Below, piece after piece: positions 20,371 to 34,000 of a stretch of DNA of 64,000 nucleotides. The notes beneath the pieces are model-generated. The model ran no database searches. It had not been told where the DNA came from and saw nothing but the letters and a program-made list of their open reading frames with translations. Position 1 is the stretch's first letter, and every line of letters starts with the position of its first letter. The translations under genes were made by a program, and so were the position numbers. The DNA comes from Antitrichia curtipendula (Eukaryota; Streptophyta; Bryopsida; Hypnales; Leucodontaceae). The stretch spans positions 43,723,570 to 43,787,569 of the forward strand of contig OX579634.1 in assembly GCA_951230915.1 (NCBI GenBank), in the 5' to 3' direction.

Positions 20371-22340
20371 CATTGCACAAGAAATCGTTAAAAAATGATT
20401 ATAGCATTGCCAATGTACTTAATTAACTTCTTTGCATTGCAGGTTCATTTAGAGTAGGCTAGACTCCATATTTGCTTTTCAAATTTTCATGAGTGAACCT
20501 AACATCATATATTTATAAATAATTAAAATCCTTAGTGTTGTGCAGACCTAAAATACACCATTGAATTTGAATTTGAATATTTAAATACACCATTGAATTT
20601 GAATATTTAAAAAAATATTCTAAAGGGCTATGTGTCAAATTTTAGTTGATATTATAGTTTGATTTCATTTCTCAAATCTCTTATATCTAGAATTTTTGGA
20701 ATCTCTCATATCTAGAATTTAGAGAATTCAATATATTAATTTTTGGAATCTTCATTTTGATAAACAATATGGGATTATAAAATTTGCATTCATATCTATG
20801 CTTATATTTGTATTTGAATTTGTAACCATATTCTTATTCATATTCATACTTACATTCATCATATTTATATTTGTATTTGTACACATTATTTTTTTAGGGC
20901 ATCCTTTCATTTATTTGATTAGATGTTTTTATTGAGTAAAGGTGGGTTTATTTAGTGGATAGTTATTAGCAATTGACATACCAAGAAATTGCCAATTGTT
21001 GGTTTGTTATTCTCATTGGGTCAAAATCAATGTTTTTTTTCAGGGACAAGGAAGTCTATTTTTCTTAGTTGGTGATAAAGGCATGTTTGGAGGGACTTGC
21101 TTTCACAAGACAAAATTTGATAGTATTGAAGATCAAAATGTTGACCAAAAAAATTGGTCACAATGAGCATTAATTCTATTCATGGAAGAAGTTCAAACTT
21201 TGTTTGAATATAGTAAACATCATTTTCTAAAATTTAACCAACTAAAATTTTTTAGTTGCTTAAATTAACTTTTAATTCCAAATTCTTTTTGTGATGTAAA
21301 GATTTCAGTCAAGTGTTATATGCAAAATTAAGAAGGGATTATTGATATATACATAGTATTTGCTTTGAATTTTATTATTATTATTATTATTATTATTTTT
21401 ATTATTTTTATTACAAATATTTTAAACTTTTTATACCAAAATACTTGAAAAGATCATGAAAATTGTATATTCGTCGGTATTTAATTTTTTGATTGTTCCA
21501 AAAAATGAAATTAAGGACATGACAAAAAATTGCATTCATTTATCATTTTCACTAAGTATGTAGCGGCAATGCCTAATCTCTAGTATTGCAATTAATAAAT
21601 TCAAATATTTTTTTGATTCAAGTAGTATAAATATTGCATCTTTGAATTCATAAAAAATCTTGGATTTAAGCGAATTAACCTAAATTTCAACTTATCAACA
21701 ATTATATTTATATTTATAATTTGTTCAAAAAGATAAATACTTCTTTATTTTATTTTTTTACTATTTGTTGAATGCTAACTTTCTACTTTTTTGTTCAAGC
21801 AAACATTTTCTTTAAATTAGTCCAGCAGAGGTGAATTAAGACCTAATGAACAAAAAATCATTCTAATTAGGCCTTTTTTTACCATTTACCTTATCTTCTA
21901 AAATCCTTTAAGAATTAAATAAAAAAAAAAAATAATAATAATAATAATAATAATAATTATTATTAATTTAAATAAATAGAGTCTAGACCATTGTAACTTT
22001 TACAATTTGGATACATGACTCATCCGCTTATGGCTTAAAGTATTGATATTTATTTTTAATATTCATTTTTATTATAATTAAAATTAAGGATATTTATTAT
22101 TTATTATAGCATCTTATACTAACATATAACATTATAACATTATTTCAGGATTTAAAATTATCAAAAGAAATTAATATTAATATTTCTCTTTGTGGTTTCT
22201 TTAGGTATTATGATTTATGAATTCTCACATTACCAATGCACCTCAGTTGAACTTCGTCTTAAATTTGTAATTAATGGAAGATATCAGTATGAGTACACCT
22301 CAAATAATTGGCATGAACAGTGTACCACATATGAGAATTA
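20371..22340. other. AT-rich spacer with microsatellites
   Basis: Contains (TTA)n at about 21371-21410 and A(n)/(AAT)n at about 21921-21965. A direct duplication of ATACACCATTGAATTTGAAT lies near 20552-20600. No gene is seen. Confidence 0.7.
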
Positions 22341-25074
22341 CCGATGTGCTTGACTCTCAAGGTAACTTTTAACTGGCTGTACTGTAGTAAAGTTTCTGTC
22401 GCTCGCTTGTGCGCGCGGATGTCTTCACGGTTCCACGCGCGGCCTCTCTGTCAATCCTATTCCCGGCTGGTCATACGCCTTGTTACACTCTCAGTTTATC
22501 ACACGGTTCACCGCGCGGCTTCCCCGTCTCCCCTTTTCCAGCTTGCCCGTCATACCCCCGGTCACACACCTGGTCACACGATCGGTCGTAATCCAGGTTG
22601 TACGCTCAATTATCCGCATGGTTCATCGCTCGGTTTTGCTTCGTCTCCTTCTTCTCGCTTGTTGCTGCGGAGCTCGGCTTCAAGAGGGAGAGGCAGCACC
22701 CGAGCCTCCTCCTCTTCGAGGATCTCCCCGTTTCGTCACTCCTCGTCGTGTTCTCTCGATAGTTTCTGTTCAATCCCACGCTTCTGCGCTTCATTTTCTT
22801 CAGAGTCTTGTGTAGAGTGTTGCTCTTTTTTGTTCGTTTTTTTTCGGTCTCAATTGGTGGCGCATCCGCTGCGGAGGGGTGTTCCAGGCTGCGCATTGGA
22901 GCTTCAACGCGCGCTCTCCGGTGAGTTCGCAGCATTCGAGAGTTTCTTTATTGCGGCTCGCTGATTTTTATTGGAGGATTGAGTGTCTCCCTGCCTCTCA
23001 GGGAATTGTAATCGTGCATTGACCTTCTTCCTCCCCTTGATCGCGGCACAAAGGGTTTTATTCTGGATTTTGGTCGGGGTCATTGGTGCGACGCGGAGTT
23101 TTTGCTGTTTCGTAGAGAGGTTGATGTATCTTAGTCCGGATTAAACCAATCATCGCATAATGGTAGGGAGTGCGGTACCTTGCGGAGCAATAAACACGGT
23201 CTCTTCACTCTTTCTTTATCTCTGTAGATTTCGGGGTATCTGAACAATGCTGATTCTTTCGTGAAGAACTCTCAATATGCACCTAACAGCGATGCTTAGT
23301 TCGTCATCGGGCCTGCGGCAGTCACGAAGTTTTGAGAATTGAGTTGTTTGTGTATCGACTGATCCCTTCTCTTGAGGTTTCAGTTTCCCTGTCGTAATTT
23401 TGTCCATTATTTTACGCCTGGTATCGTTTCCAATTGTCTTGGACAACCTATATTCGTGTCTTTGCTTAGCAATTTTCATTCTGAGTGAGAAATGGAGGGT
23501 TTTATACTTCGAACATTGTCGAACTAATAAGTAACTTAGGTTCTAGTTTTGAGAATGCTCTTGGCAAAGCATATTAGGTTTATGCCCAATCTTTCCATGA
23601 GTATCCACGCCTCTGAGCCTCTATTCATTGTTCATTTCGAATGAGAGCGGGCTTATTATCTCCTCCGTTTTCTTAGTTCGTGAATGCCAATTTGTTGGTG
23701 GACCTGGAGTGTCAGCCAATAGGCAGGTATGAACAACGTTGTCATAATTGATCGTGCATTTTGAATTCAGCTTTACGGACCTAGTGACTGAGCTCCTGGT
23801 TTGGGTTTAGGGCGTTTTTTACTCTTGAGAGAGTGCAAAGTTTCCATGCCAATCGTATACATACTCCTACAATCCCGAGCTGTAGTGCATTTTTTCAGGC
23901 TATCGATTTTATTTCATGTGTGATAGTTGTGGCGCTTTCTAGAGGTATCGAGAAAAGGACGTCATTGTCTATGAGATTTTGCCAAACAACTATTTTGGAC
24001 GATCTGCTTCCAGCGCATCCCTTCTTAGACTACTAGTAAGAAGTTTGTGAGTGCGAGGAATTATAAGTCTGGGTGTTTTGGTGATAGGGATTTAAAAAGC
24101 CTCCATTCTGCACAATTAATGGAAGGTTGGAGGTTCAGAACAAAATGTGACGGAATCGAACACTTCTTTTCTGCTCCAGTACATCAGACTAATGTTGGAG
24201 TGATTGTAGGTTGAAGCCAGGGCAGGTTGCTACTGTGGGATTCAGTTTTAATGGATTTAAATTTCTGGTATTGTCAGTAATACGTCCATAAAATGCCTTC
24301 AGACTCAACTCTGTATTCAATTGACTCTCTCTTCAATTTTGGACTATCTTCGATGTCTCGTTTGAATATGAAGCACCAACATTGGAAATGGCAGTCACAA
24401 GTGTGATTTTTTGGTCCTTGGAGAGAGTGAGCTCTTTGGCTTTTCACAAATCACTTTCAACGGGCTTTGTTCTGTTACATCCAAAATTCATGATAAGTAT
24501 ATCGGAAGTGTTGTAACATTTTTATTTATTGGGCTTTAATATCAGGATAGAGATCAGGCAATGCTTTGCTTTCTCCCTTTTTAATTAATTCTCTCGATTT
24601 CATTTTGTCAGCGGAAATATTTCATTTTCCTTTCAAAAGTTCTCTCTGATTTCTTATTTGTTTCGGATATCTTGACAGGTGACACTGTTTTGAAGAGGAG
24701 CCTCATGATAGACTTTTGTCGGAAGCTTCCGACATCAGCAATTGCTGCTGCAATTCTGGATTCCTGGATTGAAGAGGATATGCTATTAGTTGGAGACGTA
24801 GTGATGAAGGTGGGCTGGGAATGTGATCGTCAGGGGTAACGCTTTCCGTTCTTCCCATTTTTCTCTATGAATGAGTAGATCCTCTCGTTGTGGATGAGAC
24901 GAGTGTAGGCTCTGGTGAGGAAGGATATGGAGAGGCGAGATTCTGGTTATCTTGCAAAACATCTGCATAAGTTGGGGAACCAGGAGATCGGGCTTCCATG
25001 TCTTGCAGCTTTGCGGCTGCCCCAGAACTGTGATGTGCGAGTGTAAACAAGGAGGCTAGGGTGACATCTTCGCA
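22341..25074 (+). promoter_or_regulatory. BTAF1 upstream region, probable promoter and split leader
   Basis: Base composition changes sharply at about 22380. A GC-richer, CT-rich block (22390-22960) ends in CTCCG|GTGAGTTC, a good splice donor, followed by T-rich intron-like sequence. Possible acceptors include TTGACAG at about 24679. The parsimonious reading is a promoter plus long 5' UTR with an intron, as is common in plants. A 206-codon open frame at 22344-22964 is Ser/Arg/His low complexity and not credible. Several short upstream ATGs (for example 24930) precede the BTAF1 start. Confidence 0.4.
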
Positions 25075-28000
25075 ATGGCTCAGCAGACATCCCGACTGCA
25101 CCGCCTCCTTACACTTCTTGACAGTATCCATTCCCTTCTACCGCATACCCTTTCCATGTAATTATTCTTGTCTGTGAGGCACTTTCTTGAGTGACTCTTT
25201 CACCTGTTTGCCTACCAATCTTAAGTGTTCATTTTCAGGAGCTGAAATACTTTTGACTGGTTAATTTGCCTGGGAATTCATTCGATGATGAAGCGGCCAA
25301 CTTGCTTGTATCATGGCTCCATGAATGAACACCTTTGTAACTGGATTTTTTCGCAAATGAAGGACCCTCAATTGCACCTAGATTTCCTCATGATCGATTT
25401 GGAATTTATCTTGCTGTTTAAGTGCGGTAACACCTCAACCAAATCCTCACTGATATTTGATCAGTATGCTTTTGGATCCAGCCGAAACTGTGTGCTGAAG
25501 TTTCGTATTTCTTTCGTGTAATTATTGAGAAATTTGTCCACCTTAACTGAAGTGTAGCGGGATCCACGTCAACCACAAGAAGGACAGCAGCTCGACAAAT
25601 TGGTGACATTGCAAAGCAGCACCGAGGAGAACTTCGACCACTTCTTAGACGGGTATAATAATTCTACGTGTACTGTAGCGCGGACAAATGGGTTCTCCTT
25701 GTGAACTCTTGTTTTAATTCATGTGAAGTTTGCAGTGTCCATTCTAGAATATTGTAGAAGATAATATACGTGGTTTGGTTGGGGCTTTGGAATGACGTGA
25801 AGTATTTTGAAGCTCTTGCAGCCTTGGCGCCTATAGCAATACAAGCTCTTAGGGGGATGGGTTTAACCAGTTTTGTTGGGATTCAGAGTGCCTCTAGTTG
25901 AATGGGAGGCTTGTGGTAGTGATGGTATCTTAAGGCATTGCCTAGAAGTCTGTTTTCAACTTCGAGTCGTGATGTCAAATTGTATAATTTCCGCAGGTTC
26001 GACAATATTTGCGTAGCAAGAGCTGGGATACAAGAGTGGCAGCAGCGCAGGCCATAGGAGCTATTGCAGAAAATGTGCCGCACTTGACCGTTAGGGACCT
26101 TCTTGCAAGTGCTGAAACAGAGTTAGGCAAGGAATACCACCTTGAAAAGATTTTGGAGACTCTAGTTTACCGTGAGAATGAAGATGGTGCTCTCACCTTT
26201 CGAAGGTAAGCATCCTTGTTATTTACCCCAAGGAGCAGAGGCTCGTTGATCTTCTATGATGTCAATTCGCTCTTCATGTGTTGAAAGCTTACAGGAAAAT
26301 TTTCTTGGTTAGATATTCTGGGAATGACACGCCTGAACGTATGGATGTCATTTCTTTCAAGTAAATGCAGTTAGGTCAAGCTTTGAACGGCTTAATCTTC
26401 AGAACGGCTGAATCTTAACCTTGCAAAAGGATTCAGGCTTCCGGTAACGTGCAACTGACAAGTAGCCCATTTGAAACTCAGATCAGGATTGTTAGAAATG
26501 TTCTAAGATTTTGGAGATCTTGTCGCTCGTTGTCGTCTTGTAATCCTTGCTGCTTGCAGGTTTGATATGCAAGGAGTGCTTGAGAATGGAGCTCAGTTGT
26601 TATCATCTGGAGGCCAAGAGTATGATGTGGGCGTTGACAACTCCAAAACCCCTGCTGAACGATTGGCTCGTCAGAAACACAATCTTCGTCGGCGTTTAGG
26701 TTAGATATGATTATTTTTCTTGTTGTCCTGTTAGGTGATTCGTCCTGTAAGGAATTTTTGTTCCAAGCTAATGCGAATTTTGTCACAACTATTACCTGGT
26801 ATCGATTTTTATGAGCTTCTCACTTTGTACACATCTGTTCCGTTGTACAATATCATCAGATCTCTGCAGATACTTCAAGGAACCTTGCAACCCTTGAGAC
26901 CAGTACTAGTGAAGATATGATTTTAATGGGAATCATGGAGGTTGGTTCAGGGCTTAATGGATGCGAGCAGTTCATGGATGTCAATGATATGATTCGGGAT
27001 GAAGACCTCTTGGGACATCGCGGATCATCTACTGGGAATGGAGAAGCATCTGCTCGAGATTTTTTTGCGACACCGCAACTTCCTAAGCAGGAGGTCCATG
27101 AGCTAGTGGCTACCATGGTACCCGGTGGCCTCTCCAGGACATTAAGCGCTAGAGAGCGTAACATGTTGAAGCGCAAGGCCAAGGTGTTGCCTAAAGATGG
27201 CGCGAAAGAATGGGGAGAGGAAGAAGAAAATGAGGAGCCGACTTCCAAGCGTACTAAACCAATGAAGTCTGTTATATCTGAGCAGCCACAGGGTGGAGAT
27301 ACGAAGGTGTGATGCTTTTGAATACCAGTGCAGATTTATAGATATTCTCTTAGAAGTAAGATTAACTCTGTTTTGTAATGTAATTTGGTACCGCTTCTCT
27401 TTTTCAGTCCAACCTTTTAGTAACTGTTGGAATGTAATTCTGTACTTGTAGAACAGGTTGATCAAGATGTGGGAGACATGCATTTATTCTGTCTAGTTTC
27501 TGTACCTATTTCTGACTATGGTTTGTAACTTTTGGAATGTTGTGGCATGGTGTAGCTTGTTGTAGATGTTGTACTAGATGATGAGAATCAGGAGAGAGAT
27601 ACCGATGGGGAGTGGCCGTTTGATCACATCGTGGAGCTTCTTATCCATGATATGTTCGACCCAGGTTTCGTTCTATCCAGTTCAAGTCCTTTGTTTCATG
27701 TGATTTCCACTTTTGCTACGATTTTCTACTCCTGGGGGCTTTGGTATATGCTAATTTCACAATATTCTTATGTGTATTCGCAAAGATTCTGAGTTTTTTA
27801 TATCTGTAAGTTTTTGTCACCTCTTTTATCCACTGCATAGGAGTGATCACTATTACTGCCCCTGCCTATCCTCATTTAACGATCCTACACTTTACTGAGT
27901 ATGTTCATCGTTTCCGTCTATGTCTCGTAGAATTTTCGATATTTAGTGGTTCAAAGTTGCTCAGACAGCTCTAATTTCTTATGATGTGAATCTTTTTGAC

Positions 28001-31000
28001 AGTCTGGGAGGTACGACACGGAAGTCTTATGGCATTGAGAGAGATCTTAAGTGTTCAAGCTGCATCTGCTGGTGTCATTGCCCCAACCTTAGAAGCAGAA
28101 GCAGAATCAGGTGCTGAAGAAGAAGCAGTACCTAGCGATCTGCCAGCTCTTGAAGATAAGGAATCCGAGAAAAATACTCCGCACTCAAGTCCTCATAAGG
28201 AAAGTATGATAGATCTTAACGTAGGCATATCGTCAGAGGACGATAATGGAGAATTAAAAAAGGGTACGGAACATTCTTCACCAGCTCTCCAAAGTGACAA
28301 CTGGGGTGGGGAGCCAGAAGTCACAACCGACTGGTTGAAAGCAGGCCAGCATGCTGTCAAGACAGAGTTAAGTTTAGGTGGTAACAAGGCAGGAGCGAAA
28401 TTGAACCATTTCAAACCCGAAGGACTGGAGGCATTGAAGTCTGAACTGAATTTGGATTTGGGTAAAACTGAAGGTCTGAATACGTCGAACCCTGAGTTGA
28501 ATTTGGATTTGGGTATAGTTAAGCCAGAATTATCTCTAGGTGTTGTGAAACAGGACTTGGGGTTGGATCTTAACATGGAAGTAGCATTAGATTTGAACAT
28601 GGAAGTGAAAGAAGAACCCGTGATTCTGAAAGATGAGTCATTGACTGTGAAAGAGGAGTCAGTCTCTGTGAAAGAGGAGATAAAACTAGAGAGTGAACCA
28701 CAGCCATATCTATTTTGGCAACCGCACGCCGCTGCCAGTGTCATGGAAGAAAGCAACGACTCAAAGGCTGTTACAGCTGCCAAAAAAGCTTGGGCTGCGA
28801 ACATTGGATTTCTTCAAGACTGTACTATTCGCCTACTTTGTGTATTTGCCCTTGATCGGTGAGCATGCTGACCAGATCCGTTGCCTTCAGTGTTGTATTT
28901 AATTTTTCTGATAGTTTTTGTTGGTTCGCTTGTTTATCATGCTGCCGTTAATTTTTGAGCTGTGATAGTAATTGTATGTTTATTTGTGCACCTTGGTAGA
29001 CACTAGTGCCACATGCTCCGCATTTGTTAAAATCAAAGCAGCAGCAAGGCATAGTGCTACGTTAACACTGTACTGTGTACGCAGGTTTGGAGATTACGTG
29101 TCAGATCAAGTGGTGGCTCCTGTTCGTGAAACATGTGCACAAGTGATGGGAGCCGTGATGAAGCAGATGCCACCAGCCTTGGTGCATGAATCACTGAACA
29201 TTATGCTTCAGATGCAGGTACGCTGCAGCTTAATGATGTAAATGATGGTAGAAGTTATGCATGGAATTTGCCAATCAAAGGATCTATTGCTGTAACATCA
29301 AAGGTTTCTTATTCGATTGAGAAGGGCTAGATCAACTTAATCGTGGATGGGTGTTGTTATCCTTCTTCACTTGCGTACTACGTCTCCTGGCTTTTTGGCC
29401 TTGGTAATTTTAGTGGTGATGCTTTGATACATCTTGAGTCGATTGTGAGTATTGACACTTGGGGTTACAGAGTCGCTTCGAGTGGGAGGTGCGACACGGG
29501 AGCCTATTGGGCATCAAATATCTTGTAGCTGTTCGTCAGGTAAAACTTTCGTGTTATCAAAAGTTTGATGTTTCCTTTTAGACACCCCTCATGCTGAGTT
29601 TATGGAAGTTTTTTTTGGCTATAGTTGTGTTACGTTTAGCAAATATTGTAGTCTGTTCAACGTGTTTTATGAGCACTCAGTATTATATATTTGTTTTGGA
29701 ACGTATTACATTAAGCTGAAGAATCTCAGGATCTTCTATAAGAGCCCATTAAAATTCTTCATTCTTCTTCCACATCAGAGTGTATTTCGTCAAGAAAAAT
29801 CACTTCATGCACTTGCAATTTGTGTTAAGTGGTATTCTGAAGCAAAAAAATTTGGTTGGATTCCACAGGAGATGTTGCAGGAACTGCTACCACGAGTCCT
29901 TCCGGCATGCATGGCAGGTTTGGAGGATCCTGACGATGATGTACGCGCAGTAGCTGCAGAAGCTTTGACTCCAGCAGCTGCTTCAATAGTTGCTTCTGCT
30001 GGTAGTAAAAATGTCCGTGCCATCTTATTGTCACTGTGGGACATCTTGCTGGACCTGGATGACCTCAGCCCATCAACTAGTAGGTGAGTCTCCACGGTTT
30101 CTTGCATATCCTCCGTTTTGTTTTCTTCTTCGATGATCAAAGTCAGACTACTTACTTTAATATCGTCTCGTGCTGTGGCAGTGTCATGCACTTGTTATCA
30201 GAACTGTATTCTCAGCCACAAGTGGACTCACAGACAGTGGTGGAGAAGCCGCTGTTGCTGGATTTGAATGAGACTATGATGGACGATCACTCTTTAGGTG
30301 ATGCTGCAGCTGGTGCAGAAGATGATGCATTTATGCTCTCAACTTTAGCCCCACGCCTATGGCCCTTCATGCGCCACAATATTACTTCTGTCCGCCTTGC
30401 TGCCGTTCGGACCTTGGTTTGACCTTCTAGCATCTTGCTCTTGTTCTGAATGCCCTAGGTCTAACATAAAATGTTGTAAAATGGAAATATATTGAGGTCA
30501 GTCTTGCCATGATTCATTTAACGTGTAGCTGTTATTATCACCTTATCTGTATATTGTTTAAAAATCCACTATGGAGAGAAAATAATATGTTGTAGCTTCT
30601 AAGGTGCTTTTATATTCCTTCGTGTAAGACTTTATTCATGTAGTCTTGGTAGTCTCAGCATTCAGCTTGGTCATGCAGGAGCGACTTTTGGAGTCTGGAG
30701 ATCATGGAGAAAAGGGTGACTCTAGGAGTTCGTGGGCTGTCCCTATTTTGGGTGATGCTTTGAGAATGGTTTTTCAAAATCTGCTTCTCGAGTCGGATGA
30801 GACTGTGATTCAATGCTCTCAGCGTGTGTGGCGACTGCTACTTCAAGTCAGTGGCTGCTACTCTATCTTAAATGTTTCACACCTTTGGGAATTTCATTGA
30901 CCGTGCATTGCGTCCTAGATCATTTTAACAATCTTTTCACTTGCTGCGAGCTCGTCTAAAGTCATTTCTAGGAACTTTTTTCAGAGTATTTTAGAATGGA

Positions 31001-34000
31001 AGAATTTTTTAGCAGATTTGTGAATAAGCTCATGGTGTTCATCTCTTCACCTTACCAATGCTTCCGCTGGCTCACCCTTTTGTATCTTCTGTTGTTTGTG
31101 GTGTTCATTTACTAGAAATTGGATGCATTAAGACTATAACGTAGTCAATTTTTAAAATTTAACCATGGAACTTACCATCGACCGTTGGGGCTATTGTTCG
31201 ATATTGAACGCATTTCAAAATAATGTCCAAATGCTTTTCATTCATGGGTTACTAACTACACTCTTTTATATTGGTGGGCAGTGTCCGGATTCAAACCTGG
31301 CTGAGGAAGCAACGGCATATTTATCATCATGGTTAAAATTGGCAAGCACAGCTGCAGGTGCTCCTTTGGAGGCGTCAAAGATGTATTCACCGAATTCACT
31401 CCCCAGGAAAAGCAGAGGGAAAGCAGTTGCCAAACTAAAGGCAGTTCGCGGGGGAACACCTACAACCGGGGAACCAAGCTGGGCACCTCCTAGACCAAAC
31501 AAAGTCCGGGAACAATCCTCTGTGGTTGTTGGAGCTGATGGAGAGAAATCTGCAGTCCATATGCGCGTGACAACTGCTAAGGCCCTCGGCATACTCGCAG
31601 CCTCACTACCTTCCTCATTGTTTCCCACAGTTTCCGCTTACTTGACTGAACTATTATCTTCGCCCAGTGGTACTCAACGCCAGGTATGATTTTCAACTTA
31701 CTTGAATTAGAGATTCAAATACTGCACAAAACATTGGGATTCGGCTTTCTGAAATATCATCTCCAATGTCAAATCAGGTAGCAGCAATGGTGATTGTATC
31801 ATGGTTCAAGGAAATCAGAAGTCAACAAGACCCAGAAAAGCCCTCAGAAGCGGCAAAGGCTGTACAGCCTGTGCTACTCCGATTGCTCGAGCTTCTAGGC
31901 TGTGGAGATCCTTCATCCCCTACTCCCGGATCCAACGCACCATACGCGGAGCTTTCCAGGATGTTAGTAAAAATGCGCACAGAGGCTGGTGCTCTTGTGA
32001 AGCATACAGAATCTGTAGGTACATTCAAGCGTTCATTTATTGCCGGCCTACCATCGACTGACGCCATTAGTGCAGAAGAAGCGGTAGACCTTGCTACAAA
32101 ACTGTTGCAGCCAAGCCAGTCACACGGTGTTGATAGTGATGATAAGCCTACATCTTCTTCTGATGCAATGGAATTGGCTCGCCAAAGGCTACTTGCTACA
32201 GCTGGATACCTCCAAATTGTCCAGGTTTGATGAATTGGCGAACTTCCTTTTATCTTGGTATAAACATGTAGAACTGATTCAGGATCAGTACGATGATAGT
32301 CTGAAGTCTGGAGTTTCTAGATTCTGTACTTTGTTTTAGCACCCCATTTCATTGGTTTGGTCGTGATATTGAATTTGCAGGGTAACCTGCATATGAGCGT
32401 GTTGGCATCACTTGCGAGTGCAGTTGTCTGGATGGGTGAACTTCCTGTGAAGCTCAACCCAGTGATTCAACCATTGATGGCTGCAATCAAACGTGAACAG
32501 GTACTATAGGTCTTCAGTTTCACGCTCTCGCACCTCTAATAGAGCAGAAGTTTATAAATGTTGCTCTCTGCAATATTTTGGATTTTCGTGCATTTGCTTA
32601 GTTTGTGAGGATTAATTGATCTTGTTTGTCAGTAGAGCTGATCTGAGAATTCCAAGTTCCGCTTTGGGTTGCAGGAAGAAGCACTTCAACAGCCTGCAGC
32701 AGAGGCACTGGCTGAAGTTATTGTGCAATGCGTTGGACGAAAACCAAGTCCTAACGAGAAATTAATAAAGAACTTGTGCGCATTAACTTGTGCTGATCCA
32801 ATTGAGACTCCAAAAGCAACGCAAATCAATGCCATTGCAATTGCTCCAGAGGAACCTGAAACACCCTCTGCTGGGAAAGGTAACAAGCATGGCAAAATGC
32901 CACCCTTATCGGCCAATGATGAGAGAGCAAGAGCCGAAGGGGCAATTACGAGACGTGGAGCAGAGTTGGCATTGAAGTCCTTATGTAACAAATTTGGAAG
33001 TTCTTTACTGGATCAGCTTCCGAAATTATGGGACTGCTTGACTGAAAGTCTCGGACAACCAGTCCCTTCTACCAGCGACCAATCTTCTGTTACTCTTCCT
33101 GTTTTGACTGCTGAGTCTCAGGCTCTTATCACTAACCTTCAGGTAGGCCATCTTGATCTTTAACCGTTTCTTTGTTTTCCTACTTGAATTTGAAAGATCT
33201 TCTGCTCTAAAATCTTAAATATTAGAAGCTGGATATTTAAATTGGACTGGTATTTGTTTATAGACACTTCAGTTTTTCCATAAAAATGAGCAAGTGGAAC
33301 ACTGGTATATGTAGGTGGTGAGATCCATTGCTCCAGTCGAGGACAGGGCACTGCATCCAAAAATGCTGACACTTTTGCCAGCCATCTTCACCTGTGTCCG
33401 GCATGATCATGCGGCGGTTCGACTAGTAGCCTCCAGATGCCTCACAGCTATGGCTCAAACCATGCTCGAACCTGTAATGGCATCTGTCTTCACAACAGCC
33501 GTGCCTATGTTGGGTGACTCCGTATCAGTTGAAGCTCGACAAGGGGCAGGAATGCTGATTACGGCTCTGGTGGAGGGACTAGGCACTGAGCTTGTGGCGT
33601 ACGCTCCCTTGCTTATTGTACCCTTACTGGGTTGTATGAGTGATACCAACCACCTCGTTCGTCAAAGTGTTACAAGCAGTTTTGCTGCCCTTGTTCCGCT
33701 TCTCCCATTGGCACGCGGAGTGCCTCCTCCTCAAGGGTTGGATGGGTGTCAAGCGTCAAGGAGTGCGGAAGACACGCGGTTCCTGGAGCAACTCTTGGAC
33801 AACACTCAGGTCGATGATTACAAATTACTGGTGCCACTTAAAGTTACTTTACGCAGGTGAGTCGTGATCTTACGCAGCACTTCTGAGAACATTATTCGCC
33901 CTTTCTAGTTTTCATGTACGAGTTGGTTTCGATCAAGATTGCTTCTCGTAGAATTCTCAGAATAATTATTCGTTTTGAATTCATACCCATGTAAGGTTTA

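Noticed and set aside
22344..22964. 206-codon plus-strand open frame upstream of BTAF1
   Set aside because: Ser/Arg/His low-complexity translation of a CT-rich block. No domain, and better explained as promoter or leader.
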